From Phialocephala subalpina (lineage: Eukaryota > Ascomycota > Leotiomycetes > Helotiales > Mollisiaceae): DNA of 59,086 bases. Every line of letters begins with the position of its first letter. Within the stretch, counting starts at the first letter, position 1. Below are positions 10,647 to 21,228 of the stretch, piece by piece. The stretch lies in assembly GCA_900073065.1 (NCBI GenBank), contig FJOG01000023.1:1-59086 (forward strand). Direction: 5' to 3'. The translations under genes and the position numbers were made by a program. Below the pieces are notes generated by a model that did not search any database, was not told the origin of the DNA, and saw only the letters and a list, made by a program, of their open reading frames with translations.

Positions 10647-12069
10647 ATTATATTATTAATAAATAAATAATTATATATTATAAAATTCTAATTATAAATT
10701 TTCGAAATATATTTTTATTTAAAATATTAAATATTAAAATAATTAGAATATTAAAATTATAATTAAATTTTAAAATATAAAAAAATTCTAATTTTATAAT
10801 TATATAATTTTTAAAAGGAAATTTAAAAAAATTCATTTTTTAATATTTAAATTAATTATAATATAAATATAAATTAGAAATTCTAAAGAATATTTTTTTA
10901 ATAAATATTATCATTTTATTTCTTATTTAAATAAAGTTTAATACGATTTATATTTTATATATATTTTTTAAATTATAAACTTTTAAATTATATTTTATAA
11001 AAGTTTGAAATTATAATAATATTAATTAATATAAAATAAATTTTTTATCGAGTAATTAATTAGAGAAAATTTTTTTATTCTAATATATTTTATTAAAATT
11101 TTATAATAAATTTATATATAAAAAGCTTTTAATTAATAAAATATTTATATAATTAAATTTAAATTAAATTTTTTTTTAATTATTTTAATATTTATAATTA
11201 AAATAACTTTTATTAAATAATAAAAATTTTATATATTAATCGTAATTTCTAATATAAATATTAAAAAAAATTAAAAAACGAATTAATTTAAATTTAATTA
11301 TATAAATATTCTTTTAATTAAAAGCTTTTTATATATAAATTTATAAAATAAAAAACAAAATATAAGATTTTAATAAAATATTTTTCCAAGTGAATTATTT
11401 CGATTAAATATAAATATTAATTAATTTATAATTTTAAATTCTTATAAAAAATATATTATTAAATAAAGAAAAAATAACCCTTTATAAAAACGTTTTCACG
11501 AGGTTTACGAAGCAAAATACCAAAGTATAAAAACGAGGAAAAGTAAAACGCGTTTACGAAATACAAATTATATTAAATTTTATTTGAATAAAAAATAAAA
11601 TAATAATATTTTATTTATAATTATTATAATATTAATAAATTTCTTTAATATAATTAAAATAAAACGTTTTTAATAATCGCGTATAAAATAATCTCGTATA
11701 AAGTTTTATTTTTATTTTTAATATAAATTTCAATTAAATTTCTTTTTATAAATATATATATATAATTTAATATTATTCGAAAAATTTATTTAATTTTTAA
11801 TTAAAAAATAATTAATATCAAGGAAATAAAATTATAAAATTAAATAAAATCGATATAATATTATAATGGGATGTTATAATAATGTAATATTATAATATAT
11901 TATTATATAAATTAATTTTTTATAATTTTAATATTTTTAAATAAATATTAAACGTATTAATTAAGAAGTATTATTAGATCACGGTATTAAAATGTGAAGA
12001 GAGAAGTATAATGCATTCCTCTATAAAGGAGCCTGCTATAAGGGTAAGTGCTCCGCTACTAGTGCTACG
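10647..12069. other. AT-rich tail of the repeat block and its border
   Basis: 10,647 to about 11,990 is extremely AT-rich with no coding frame. The large palindrome at 11,088-11,385 is its only clear structure. From about 11,990 the sequence becomes balanced and runs directly into the 3' end of the NLR gene, whose stop codon is at 12,070-12,072. Confidence 0.6.
11088..11385. repeat. Large imperfect inverted repeat (palindrome)
   Basis: The left arm, about 11,088-11,220, is matched by the reverse complement of the right arm, about 11,230-11,385. A core of 28 consecutive bases around AAGCTT (left ~11,107-11,134) is perfect. The arms almost meet in the middle, so the whole could fold into a ~130-bp stem. 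It could be a MITE, a head-to-head pair of repeat ends, or a rearrangement. Low complexity inflates the outer match, but the core is too long for chance. Confidence 0.65.
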
Positions 12070-15000
12070 CTATATCATGTGACTTGTCACGGTATCGTAT
12101 ACCATGACATGTACCCACTTCTCCACATTACCCGGAAGCCGCAGATTCTCGATTTTCATCCCGAAACTTTTATATACTCGCAAACAATGCTGGACATGTG
12201 GCAGGAAGTCCTTTGTATAATTTGTAGTCGCATCGAGACTTAAAGATGTGTGGTAGCAAATACGTAGAATCTGATGAGCATGTCGTTGTCTTCCTGACTC
12301 CTCCATCACGTGCCGTGCACATTCCAGCCACAGAGGGTGGAATTGAAGTGGCTGCGAAGTGTTCTGTCGTTCGCCAAAAGACACGGACTCTAACTCGTTG
12401 AAGAGCAGCCCTAATTGTGACCCTTTGATCCCCAAAAGCTTGTGGTCCTGAAACTTCACTGGGTCCATTGGACAGCGATGCGTGAAGAAATTTCTGTAAT
12501 CAAACCCAAGCGTACAATCCGTCGCTAGCATGCTTATTAGTTGCAGCAACTTCCAGCCATCTCCTCCTGGGTCGCTCAATCTGTTTCGCGAAACCTGAAA
12601 GTTTTCCATGATCGATGGAGTCTCGGGGCTGAATTCGAGAAAGAATTTCCTTTCCTCGTGACCGCCACCCGTGATTGTGTCCACAAACTCTCTCCCAGCG
12701 CGATCACCAGACCACTGTGAGCTGACTCTGAGGATGTATCTGACGGCAATAGTAGCTGCAAGTGGATGACCACCAACAGCATTTGCAATTTCGAGCAACA
12801 CTTCGTGATTATAGAGATCTCCGGTGTTTTCCTCGCTGACATTTTCGCTGTCGCGGACTGTCTCCAGCAATTCGATGATATCCTCGACTAGCATACCTGA
12901 CAGGTAAATCCGTTGGCGCCGAGGGAGAGCGCCTCGATAAACTGGATCCCTCGTAGTATACAGGATATTCCTTGCCTCTGTTGGAAAGGCATATTTTCTG
13001 TCTTTGCATTCTGTCAGGGCATCCATGTCGTCCACAAGAAACAAGGAGTTGTCGTTCTCGGGATCTTTAAGCCATCTCTTGAATCTATCGACTTTCTCTT
13101 CGACGCTTTGGTTGCTCCATATAGCGTGTAAATCACCTCTTCCGCGATACTCTTTCAACAAGTATTCAGGCCCCACACGCAATGCCAATCCCAGATATGC
13201 GCGCTGAAGAGAGATGCTATCGTCTGCCTGAATGAGGAAAATATTTTTCTGGTCTTTGTCTTGGTGTGCAGCTTCGAGCATCATAGCCGTTTTTCTGTGT
13301 CAAACCTTAGTATCAAAGTTTTCTTTTGGGAGCCGGCAGAGATTGACAGACCCTATACCGCCAGTACCAGTGATAGCGAAAGCTGTCTTGCTTTTTGCAC
13401 TGCTAATGGCTTGGGTCAACGAATCAAGGTCTTCTTTTCTACCTTTGAGAGGTCCCCATTCTTCCAAGCCACGTCCCTCGAAGAATTTCTTGTCTGATGG
13501 GAGATAGCAGTTTACCGCAGCGGGCGGTGGGTGGTGTGGCATCTTTGAAATCAATGAATTGTCAGTATTCTAGTCGCACAAGGCAGAAAAAGTTCAAAGA
13601 ACTTTCTAGGGAGAGTATCAAAGCTGGAACATTATACATTTGACTCCGCACCAGCGCCCCTTACTTCGCCCAATAAAGTCCCTCGCAGATCTCTCAATTT
13701 CCCCGCAACGGCCAGGAAGCCCTCACAAAACTTGCCGTCAAATTTGCATATTGTGTTGTGGTCCGTACCTTCTATCGAAACTGACTTGATTTCATTCAGA
13801 CTCGCTGATTCACGTGTGACGATCTTTTATGCATATTAGTACTTGAATCTCAACTCATGAATAGAAGATGATGTACATGTCTGCTTAATTTTCCAACCTT
13901 TGTCATTCGTGTCTCATGGAACGCGGCAAGTGGTGGTTTGATTTTCATATTCGCAAAATCTTCTTGAGTCTCAGTTGATAGAGGGTTGAATGATCGAAGA
14001 TATGCCATGATCTCAGGTCGAAGTCCGGAAGTAAGGCTCCCGAGCTCCACTAATAAGGCGTTCCAGTCGGCCTCTGTTGTGCCAGAGTGAGGTGTACTCA
14101 GGAATAATAGGCCACATCGTTCCAGGCTAATTCCATGATACTCAGGCCTATGAGAGTAGCCGTCTAAACGAATCATGGCCTATATGATTGAGCCAACTGC
14201 TTAGCTGAATGCTACTAGATTGATCTTGTGGATAGTTCCCACCTGTCGAGCTACTAGCCCACCCATAGAGTGACAGACTAATAGTAACGGTCTTTTCATT
14301 TTCTAAAAGACCGACTTGGTTAGCTTCTGAGTGCCCAGAATGAGGGATTGTAAATCCTTAGCTCGCCTCCTCAGATTCCCGAAGCCTACTCAAGGACGAT
14401 AGGAGATAATGTGACCAATCATGTATGCCAGAAAGATTAGACCCGTCGAAGAGTTGAGAGCCATAACCGAAGGTCATGATTCGAGCTTTGTCAAAAGGTG
14501 GGCTTGTTGGCAAGATGTCGCGAAGCCACATCTTTTGATTGCTCTTTGCGACCCAACTATCAAAAGCGTTGCCATTAAGGCCATGGATGGCACATATGCT
14601 TTGGCGCATGTTAGCAAGGCTCGAACTTCAATGCACGATGATGGTGTAGATGTTCGACTCTTCTGACCAATTGAAGAAAGCTCCATCAAAGGCCCGGCCC
14701 GTACGTTGGGAAAGGGGTCTGAAATATATGGCCATCATCGCGAGGTACGAGACTCAGGTTCCCAAAAAAAAACAGAAATATGGGGGCGCGCTTACTCAAC
14801 ATCGGCCTCAATTGGTGAGGATAGCGTAGTTACCCCGTCGAACTCGTCATCAAACTTCCAATCAGTGCCATGCTCTTTCAAAGCCAAATCCTTATGTTGG
14901 ACAGAAGGCAAAGTGATCGTCCCATTGTACCCGTCAAGATGAAGAGCAAAGGAAGTAACGGGATTATCATGTCCTGTCTGAGTTGTCGAAGGCAGCCACC

Positions 15001-15115
15001 ATTGGCGGCACCTCTTGGAGCTCAGGCTCCTGGCAATGTTGGAAAAGCGGGTAGGAGACACGTCCTGATCGATCTCTCGGACCCGAACGGTATGCGTTGA
15101 GTGAGTAGACATCAT
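12070..15115 (-). CDS. NLR: alpha/beta-hydrolase plus NB-ARC, no C-terminal repeats
   Basis: Model: complement of 12070-13294, 13352-13542, 13665-13823, 13877-14179, 14243-14302, 14367-14598 and 14796-15115, 829 aa. Residues 1-107 form a short leader domain common upstream of this hydrolase. An alpha/beta-hydrolase follows, with His-Gly-Leu-Asn-Gly near 112, the nucleophile Ser196 in Cys-His-Ser-Met-Gly-Gly, Thr-Pro-His-Ser-Gly-Thr near 235 and Asp326-His327. NB-ARC then shows a P-loop Gly-Thr-Gly-Gly-Ile-Gly-Lys-Thr (417-424), Walker B Val-Asp-Asp near 509, Thr-Thr-Arg near 536 and Gly-Gly-His-Pro-Leu-Ala near 596. The likely role is an intracellular fungal NOD-like receptor for non-self recognition. 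The protein ends where TPR or other repeats normally start, at the AT-rich border, so it may be truncated. The P-loop is split by an intron. The second intron (14303-14366) appears to start with GC rather than GT. Confidence 0.85.
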
Positions 15116-15613
15116 TACGAGATTTCACAGTGCCGTATGATGAAAAGTTGGTATCGAAGGCGTGGTAGATAAATAGACCGCAGGCTTCCTTGACCGACCT
15201 TAATCTTAAGAACCATGGGAGTCATCCATCTGCCATCTAAACGAAACGAAACGTTCGACAAATATAAAGTTTTAGACACGATTGCCAGCCAATCGATGTA
15301 CGGCGATATGAAGAGGAAGACACGCTGTCGGTCGCGATTGGCAAATGATGAGCAGAATGTCGGTGCGTCAAGCTTTTGATTGGGGATGACGGCGTACGCC
15401 AGACGCCCGAAGGAAGTGTAAGGTTATCACTGCAGCAGACGCCCGAAAGGATGCCGAGTCACACCACATTGTTATTTAACCGGATAAAAATTTGGACTGT
15501 AAATCCAGCCTCACCTCAATCTCATCGACTTAAGTCCACCGGCTTGTTGGTGGGCTGAGAACTTCGAGCCTTTATTATCGCATTAGATATAAGCAAAGTG
15601 AGATACCAGCTGT
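15116..15613. promoter_or_regulatory. Divergent intergenic region, NLR and C2H2 gene
   Basis: This ~500 bp separates two genes transcribed away from each other, so it must hold both promoters. A short imperfect repeat of an ACGCCCGAA-type segment occurs near 15,400 and 15,440. No defined operator was recognised. Confidence 0.4.
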
Positions 15614-18074
15614 TTGACTCCGGCACGCATGGCTGCGCAGTATCGGTATCTCGCCTTTGTCAAATGCAGAGCAATCCCGAAAATTCTTTTTTCTCGCTCT
15701 GATTACGCCTGTCGCCGGTGGAATATCCACGGCGAATATGACACCGGTCCAAGGTTGGGCGGTGAAACCCCCAGGTCAGTTGTGGCGGAAGCACAAAGAG
15801 ATGGAGCAATTAGAGCAGAAGGGCCGGAGAATGCATTATGGTACATCGTAAATAATGAATGGAAAGAGGGAGTCTTAGACGACGTTGGGTATGAGGTAGT
15901 GAAATCTCAGTATTTCAAGATATTGGAAGTTGTGCTCCAGGCGTTTCCGGAAGCTTGGAGCGAGATCCTGTGGGAAGAAATCGAGGGTGAACTGTGGCCA
16001 CTTATCGAATCTACATGCGTCCCGTTCTTGGGCGTTCTTGAGATCGATGATATCAAAAATCATCTCGATAGCGACTTGGTGTAAGCTGCTGTTATTCCAA
16101 TGTTAGATCAGAGATATATGTCTAACTCGCACAAGGGACATCGCCCCTTTATATCTCTCTCTCCTCTTGAGATTCCTAATTCGACTTTCAGTCATCCTCG
16201 GAACCAGGACACCCCATAACTTTCCGATATTGATATCTGAAGGGCTCACATGGCTACGAAGCCTACAATATGGAACAGAGTCAGAACAAGAAGTGCAATA
16301 CATAGAAATTCTGGGAGCAATCTCGAACATTTTGAACTCACGAGAAAGTCTCCCCCACCATATGGTGCTCGAGCTCCAGAGTTTGAGTTGTCATGGAAGC
16401 AAGAGGTCGAACGCAGCCATCGGTCTGGCGTTGGGACACCTCAATTTGAGTTCTTTGAGTCGCGCTGTCGGATCTAGTGGTCAGGCATGGAGCCCACTGT
16501 CGTTGGAAGGACCTTCAGCCATGGAAGTTCTTGCACAAGTCTCGATTTCCGGTCGAGTTTCTCTCGTACAATTCACCACGCTTAACCTAGAAGCTCAGTC
16601 TCTCGATACCAAAGTTCTCATCGCATTTCTGGAAGCAAAAAACAAGAACTTCGAAAACGCATACCAAATTTTGAGTGGAACAATCGAGCAAATTGAAACC
16701 AATTATGGCGAACATGCAATGGAAAGCATAATCATCGGGACTGCTATGATAAACTGTGCAAATGCGACCGACCGGGAGGAAGCTGGGGAACGACACGGCC
16801 AACACTTGTTGAGTGGGTTGTCGGGAAACAATAAGGCTGGTTCACAGCAGATATGCTTGATGATGTCAATGGCGGATTCTTTTCTGGGACTGTCGAAGTT
16901 GGATGCAGCGCAAAATATTCTGGCCAAAATTCTAAGGAATCCATCAAATTCTAGTGCCATTATCGTCGCGACGGAATTGCGAATGCTTAAGATCAGTCGG
17001 CGATTGAAGCGGGACCATTCTAATGTCGAAGACTGGCATAGATTGGCTTATGCTGTGAATGAGTTCCATAGCATTTCTGACAACCTTAAATACGCCTGCC
17101 TCGAGGAGGTTATTTGTCGAATTGCCATCCTGAGTCAGAGACAAATGGCCAAAGTCCCACAAATACTTGAAATAGTTGAAGCGTTGAGCGACTATCGAAT
17201 CGACGCCTTCTCAGGATCACAGGCATCGAAACAAAATGTAAAAGAGTACCTAGCATTCTTACACCAAGCTACTAGTCTTTCAGCTTTTAAAAAAAACCCT
17301 GAAACTGAGACAGAAACCGATGGCGCAATGGCCGATAATCTCGAGACAGACAAATCTCCGGCCGACAATCTAAGAAGTTCCAATTGGGGAGAAGACGGTA
17401 AGGAAATGGTATGTAGCAAGATACGAGTTTCTCGTTGCGTTACTGACTAATTCTCCGACAGAAGGATGAAAAAATTGCCATCGGCGAGAAAAGAAAGCGG
17501 GCGCAAGAGGAGGGCAAGCCTCGGACTCTGTGCACCGTCAAGGGCTGTATTACCACCTTCTCACGCAAAGCCGATATTTATCGCCATATTGCCGAAGTTC
17601 ATGGTGACGCGAAGAAGTGCCCGGTCAAAGGCTGCCCCTGGAAAAATGCGAAGCGCGAGGGGCGTCTTAAGGCACATATGATGAGCGCACATCCTAAGAT
17701 GTATAAACGTAAGGAAGCTTTTGATACTTTACAAGTATTAGATATAACATTTCTGACCGCATTAGCTGTGGAACTCGAAGTCCCACCTGGCCCCTGGGCT
17801 TTCCAACAAGCAACAAGTCAAGTTTATCGTATGTTATTATCTACTTAAGAAGTATTTCTTTAACAGTATCCGACTAGCAGGAAATGAAGAGAACGGCTAC
17901 GTTCAATACCCGCCATCGTCATCGCATGGCTCTTCTCAATACCAATACGCTTCACAAACTCTACCTGCAGGTGTATCCGCTGCCGAGGACACCGTATTGT
18001 ATGAAGGAGCATCTTCTGCTGAAGCTCAAAATGGGTATATCAACGGTCAGGAAGATAATGAACCAAGCTGGTGA
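15614..18074 (+). CDS. C2H2 zinc-finger protein with long helical N-terminus
   Basis: Model: 15614-16080, 16136-17408, 17462-17828 and 17881-18074, 766 aa. Two C-terminal C2H2 fingers are clear: Cys604, Cys609, His622, His627 and Cys633, Cys638, His652, His657, both C-x4-C-x12-H-x4-H. A Lys/Arg-rich stretch before them may be a nuclear signal. The ~580 residues upstream are helix-rich, some TPR-like in feel, with no family I recognise. The C-terminus is Gln/Ser-rich. Introns 1 and 2 have textbook sites (GTAAGC, GTATGT). The last acceptor was taken at 17,880 because the earlier AG leads at once to a stop. The start is uncertain: residues before ~70 look poorly protein-like, and another frame at 15,657-15,851 has a hydrophobic stretch. 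It is probably a DNA-binding regulator, divergent from the NLR. Confidence 0.7.
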
Positions 18075-19621
18075 TACGAGAGGTCAACGGACAGAACGAT
18101 CTTTTTGGTCGATGTGGATTTACGTGCATGGATTTTCCAGGGGCGACACATTCATAAGCACGAGGCAGACAATGAGACTGAGATTGAGATTGAAATTCTG
18201 CGAAGCTCATTCTTGATAGAAGAGGCTCAGTTTCAGAGTACCAAAGCTGTGCTGCATTCCAGAATCCAGACTCCATACTCATCCGAAGATGCTTAAGTCT
18301 TGCGCATTGTCACCGAGTCATCAATGCTCGAAGAAAGCAGGAAAAGCTCACGCGGCAACTCAGGCAGTAAAAGCAAGGATAAAAGGAAAAAGTGAGCGAT
18401 TGAGGGGTTGAGGGGTTGGGGATAGGGTGATGAGATTCGGTCCTCTCAGGATCATCAGTTCATAGACTCCCGCCTGGTAAAAACATCGTTAGCAATATTC
18501 CTGGAGGATTGGGAAAAGGTATCGAGGTGGTAATTAGAACTCAAATATTCCGTCTTTCGATGGCGCCTGATCAATTGGTCAGAAAGTGCCAGAAAGGGAT
18601 AGAATATTGCTGCTTATCCGCTACACCGGTGGGTTCCTGGTGACGCCAAATCTCGTCAACCCTCCTGAAGAGACTTTCGTTGGACAAGGCGACAACGGTC
18701 TAAGGCAAGCATTTGACATCATCGCACACACATATCCACCGCCATTGCTCCGGTGTCCTTCAAGTATGCCCTTGTATTCGTCCGAGCGATCGTAACCTTG
18801 GTCATAATCGATCATGTTCCCTCAAGTATCGTTCTCGTGAATCGGAAGGTCTTTGCAGAACTGAGAAGGTCATATTAGGAGGTGGCAGATTTGGCATCAT
18901 GAGCCGCCGTATTAAGTTGCACAATCTTCGTTGGTAGCTGGGCTCGATAGATCGGTGTCTTCGCGGAATTGTTCCTGTAGGGCAATGAGTAAGTGAGCCT
19001 TCCAAGTTCAGCAGTGCAGTAGTCTTCCCAAACATGAACCCTTGATGCTCAGCTCGAACATATGATGGTGCAGGGTGCAGAACTTAAGCTGCCGAACTAA
19101 TCAGTCCTGAAAAGTCCAAGGTCATCTCTCATCTCAATTAAGCTCCGGGGCTCTCTTACTTGCGGATTCAGAAGCGCATGAAACAACTCCTACGATGGAT
19201 CGGCACCAATATAATAAAGTAACGACATTGACGAGGAGGTGGATTGTGTTCAAAGAAGAGACAGGCATGGTATTGGGCACCCGACGCGACGCGTAGATCC
19301 GAGTTTTACTAATCTCCTAAGTTTACTTGATAGTCTTACACCAGATCGGCCAGAAAATCAACTACAGAGACAGCGCTCGATACAACTTCACAAGAGCTTC
19401 AGAGAACTTCAATTCTAATCTTCACCTCATTTATTTCACTCTTGATTGAAGAATTTGAAGAATGGTTGATTGGTGGACAATGGTCACGTGGATGGCTTCT
19501 GCCTGAACTTACCGGCAGGGATTTCCAACGTCGGCTTGATCGTTCTCTCCGCCTCATCTGCCACCTGTTCAACTTCACAACGCTTTGCAAAGGCTTGAAA
19601 GTTGGTAACCCATGCCAAATC
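18075..19621. other. Gene-free stretch between C2H2 and KPR-like genes
   Basis: Only short overlapping frames on both strands, none with protein-like composition or splice partners. It contains the 3' UTR of the C2H2 gene and the promoter of the reductase-like gene. Nothing else was identified. Confidence 0.5.
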
Positions 19622-21228
19622 ATGCGACTACCCACTTTATCGGTGAAGCGTGCACAAGGCTCATATCTACAGCTCATACGCCCACCAAACCTGTTTCGGT
19701 GGCCTCCTCTTCTGAGACGGAATTCCTCTTCTCCGACAGACGAACCTACTGAAGATGATAGACGAAGGATCTACATTTTGGGCCTTGGCAGTAAAGCAAC
19801 TTTGCTTACATTTTTCTTATCACAAAAGCCTGACCGGCCCCCAATTTCATTACTCAGCACTAGTCGACAGAGGGCGCAAACTTTTGAGGCTGAGGGCGGG
19901 AAGTGAGTATCAGACCTCCATGGTGTTGATTTCGGACGAAATCATACAGTTACAAAGGCTCGAAAACTAAGATTTCCAGGGTGAAATTGTTCATTGATGG
20001 ACAGACTTTTGAATCTGGAAAAGTCGACATAGAAGTCATTAAGAAGCAGTCCGAGAAGCAAGAGGATGAAGATCACAGCCGCGGGACAACTAATACCAGT
20101 TCACGGCGTATCAACATCAAGGAGGATGCCATCCAAGGAGATAACGAGAGTCCTCGACCTATTATGAATCTGATATGTGTTGTCAGATCAAAGTGGGCAG
20201 CATCTTCTATAAATGAAGTGAAGGAGAGGTTGCGTCCAGACTCTGCAATACTGGCTGTTCAAGATGGTCTTGGAGTGCTAGAAGAAATTTTCAAGCTGAA
20301 CTACCCAGACACTCGAACACGCCCATCGTTTCGATTAGGATTGATGAACCATCGGATGTGGGTGGAAGACGGTGATGTTGAGGTCAATCAGAGTGGTACT
20401 GAAAATAAGAGGCTCAAACCATGGGGACCGGGTGGGGAAGACTGGTCGCAACCACACTATCTGGGAAAAGGCGAGATGCTCGTCGGCCCGCTCGCAATCA
20501 ACTCTCTCAAAACGAGCAGATCAGAGGAGGTGCAAGGCATACGCAATACCCAATACCTTGTTGATCAACTTCTGACGTGCCCTGGATTATCTGCATCGAA
20601 AGTAGATCAACGAAAACTTCTCCGCTGGCGGTACAGAAAGCTTGTTAAAGACACAGTCGTCGGCCCTTTGACAACTCTTCTCGAAGTCAACTCGGATGCT
20701 CTGCCTCAGCATCCCGAGGCTCAAAGAATTATGCCACATCTGATCAGGGAGGCTTGGGAAGTCATTCGGCGCGACTTGCCCGGTACCCCAATCGAAGAGC
20801 TTGGTAAATGGATAGCTCTAGAGCTACACGACCGATCGCATTCGATGGCGCATTACGCTCTTCATGGGGTAGACACAGGCATAGAGAAGATCAATGGCTG
20901 GTTGATAGGAAGGGCTGCTCAATATGGTCTCAAGTTACCCGCTCATCAGCTCGTGATGGAGGCTGTGATTGCCAAAACGGAGGAACGGAGGGCCTTCATT
21001 GTAGCGCAGAAGCGGGCAGAGAGAGGCACTCCTTCTCATTCAGGTCCAGAAAATCACGAAACTCCTGATGAGGCAAGGCCTTACGAGGAACGGCCTGATA
21101 AGGTGGAGATGAAACGGGAGAGGAAACGAAAACGTCAGCAAGATATGCTCGGGAACCAGCCGATGCCGGAGACCTACACAAAGCCCCAAATCACACCGGT
21201 TGGCAGTCTCCGGATTCGGCGAGTCTAG
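19622..21228 (+). CDS. 2-dehydropantoate 2-reductase-like protein, likely mitochondrial
   Basis: Model: 19622-19902 and 19980-21228, 509 aa, with one 77-nt intron (donor GTGAGT, acceptor TTCCAG). ApbA/PanE-type reductases make pantoate from ketopantoate with NADPH for coenzyme A. Residues 1-45 are Arg/Ser-rich without acids until ~40, like a mitochondrial presequence. A Rossmann motif Gly-Leu-Gly-Ser-Lys-Ala lies at 54-59; the canonical third Gly is Ala. The C-terminal helical domain shows a Val-Gly-Pro-Leu-Thr-x-Leu block and the Asn-Gly-Trp-Leu-Ile-x-Arg segment typical of the family. The protein is longer than bacterial PanE (about 300 aa), with an acidic insert after the first strand and a basic, Arg/Lys-rich tail. 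The altered nucleotide motif and additions suggest a fungal paralogue whose substrate may not be ketopantoate. Confidence 0.75.

Larger units (their letters stand above)
1..12000. other. AT-rich, RIP-degraded repeat block
   Basis: The sequence is dominated by A and T with very frequent TpA and few intact reading frames. Protein remnants readable here contain stops where conserved Gln, Arg or Trp codons are expected, which is the C-to-T/G-to-A pattern of repeat-induced point mutation. The block holds at least two Ty3/gypsy chromoviruses, one LTR pair, an exact tandem duplication, a large imperfect palindrome and an assembly gap. Composition switches to ordinary genic DNA at about 12,000. No functional host gene is visible inside it. 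Confidence 0.9.

Noticed and set aside
1..12000. CRISPR array, rRNA or mitochondrial insertion in the AT-rich block
   Set aside because: No regularly spaced repeats, no recognisable rRNA core and no mitochondrial gene remnant were seen. Retroelement pieces and RIP explain the composition.
12070..13284. Stand-alone 404-aa protein at the NB-ARC end
   Set aside because: The Walker A lysine lies just before its first Met, and the frame joins the upstream exon through a phase-matched intron, completing the P-loop.
16167..17450. Separate gene starting at 16,167
   Set aside because: That start is TTG. The frame joins the upstream exon through a 55-nt intron with good sites, so it is an internal exon of the C2H2 gene.
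18300..19400. Short frames between the C2H2 and reductase-like genes
   Set aside because: All are under 80 codons, overlap on both strands and lack splice partners or motifs.
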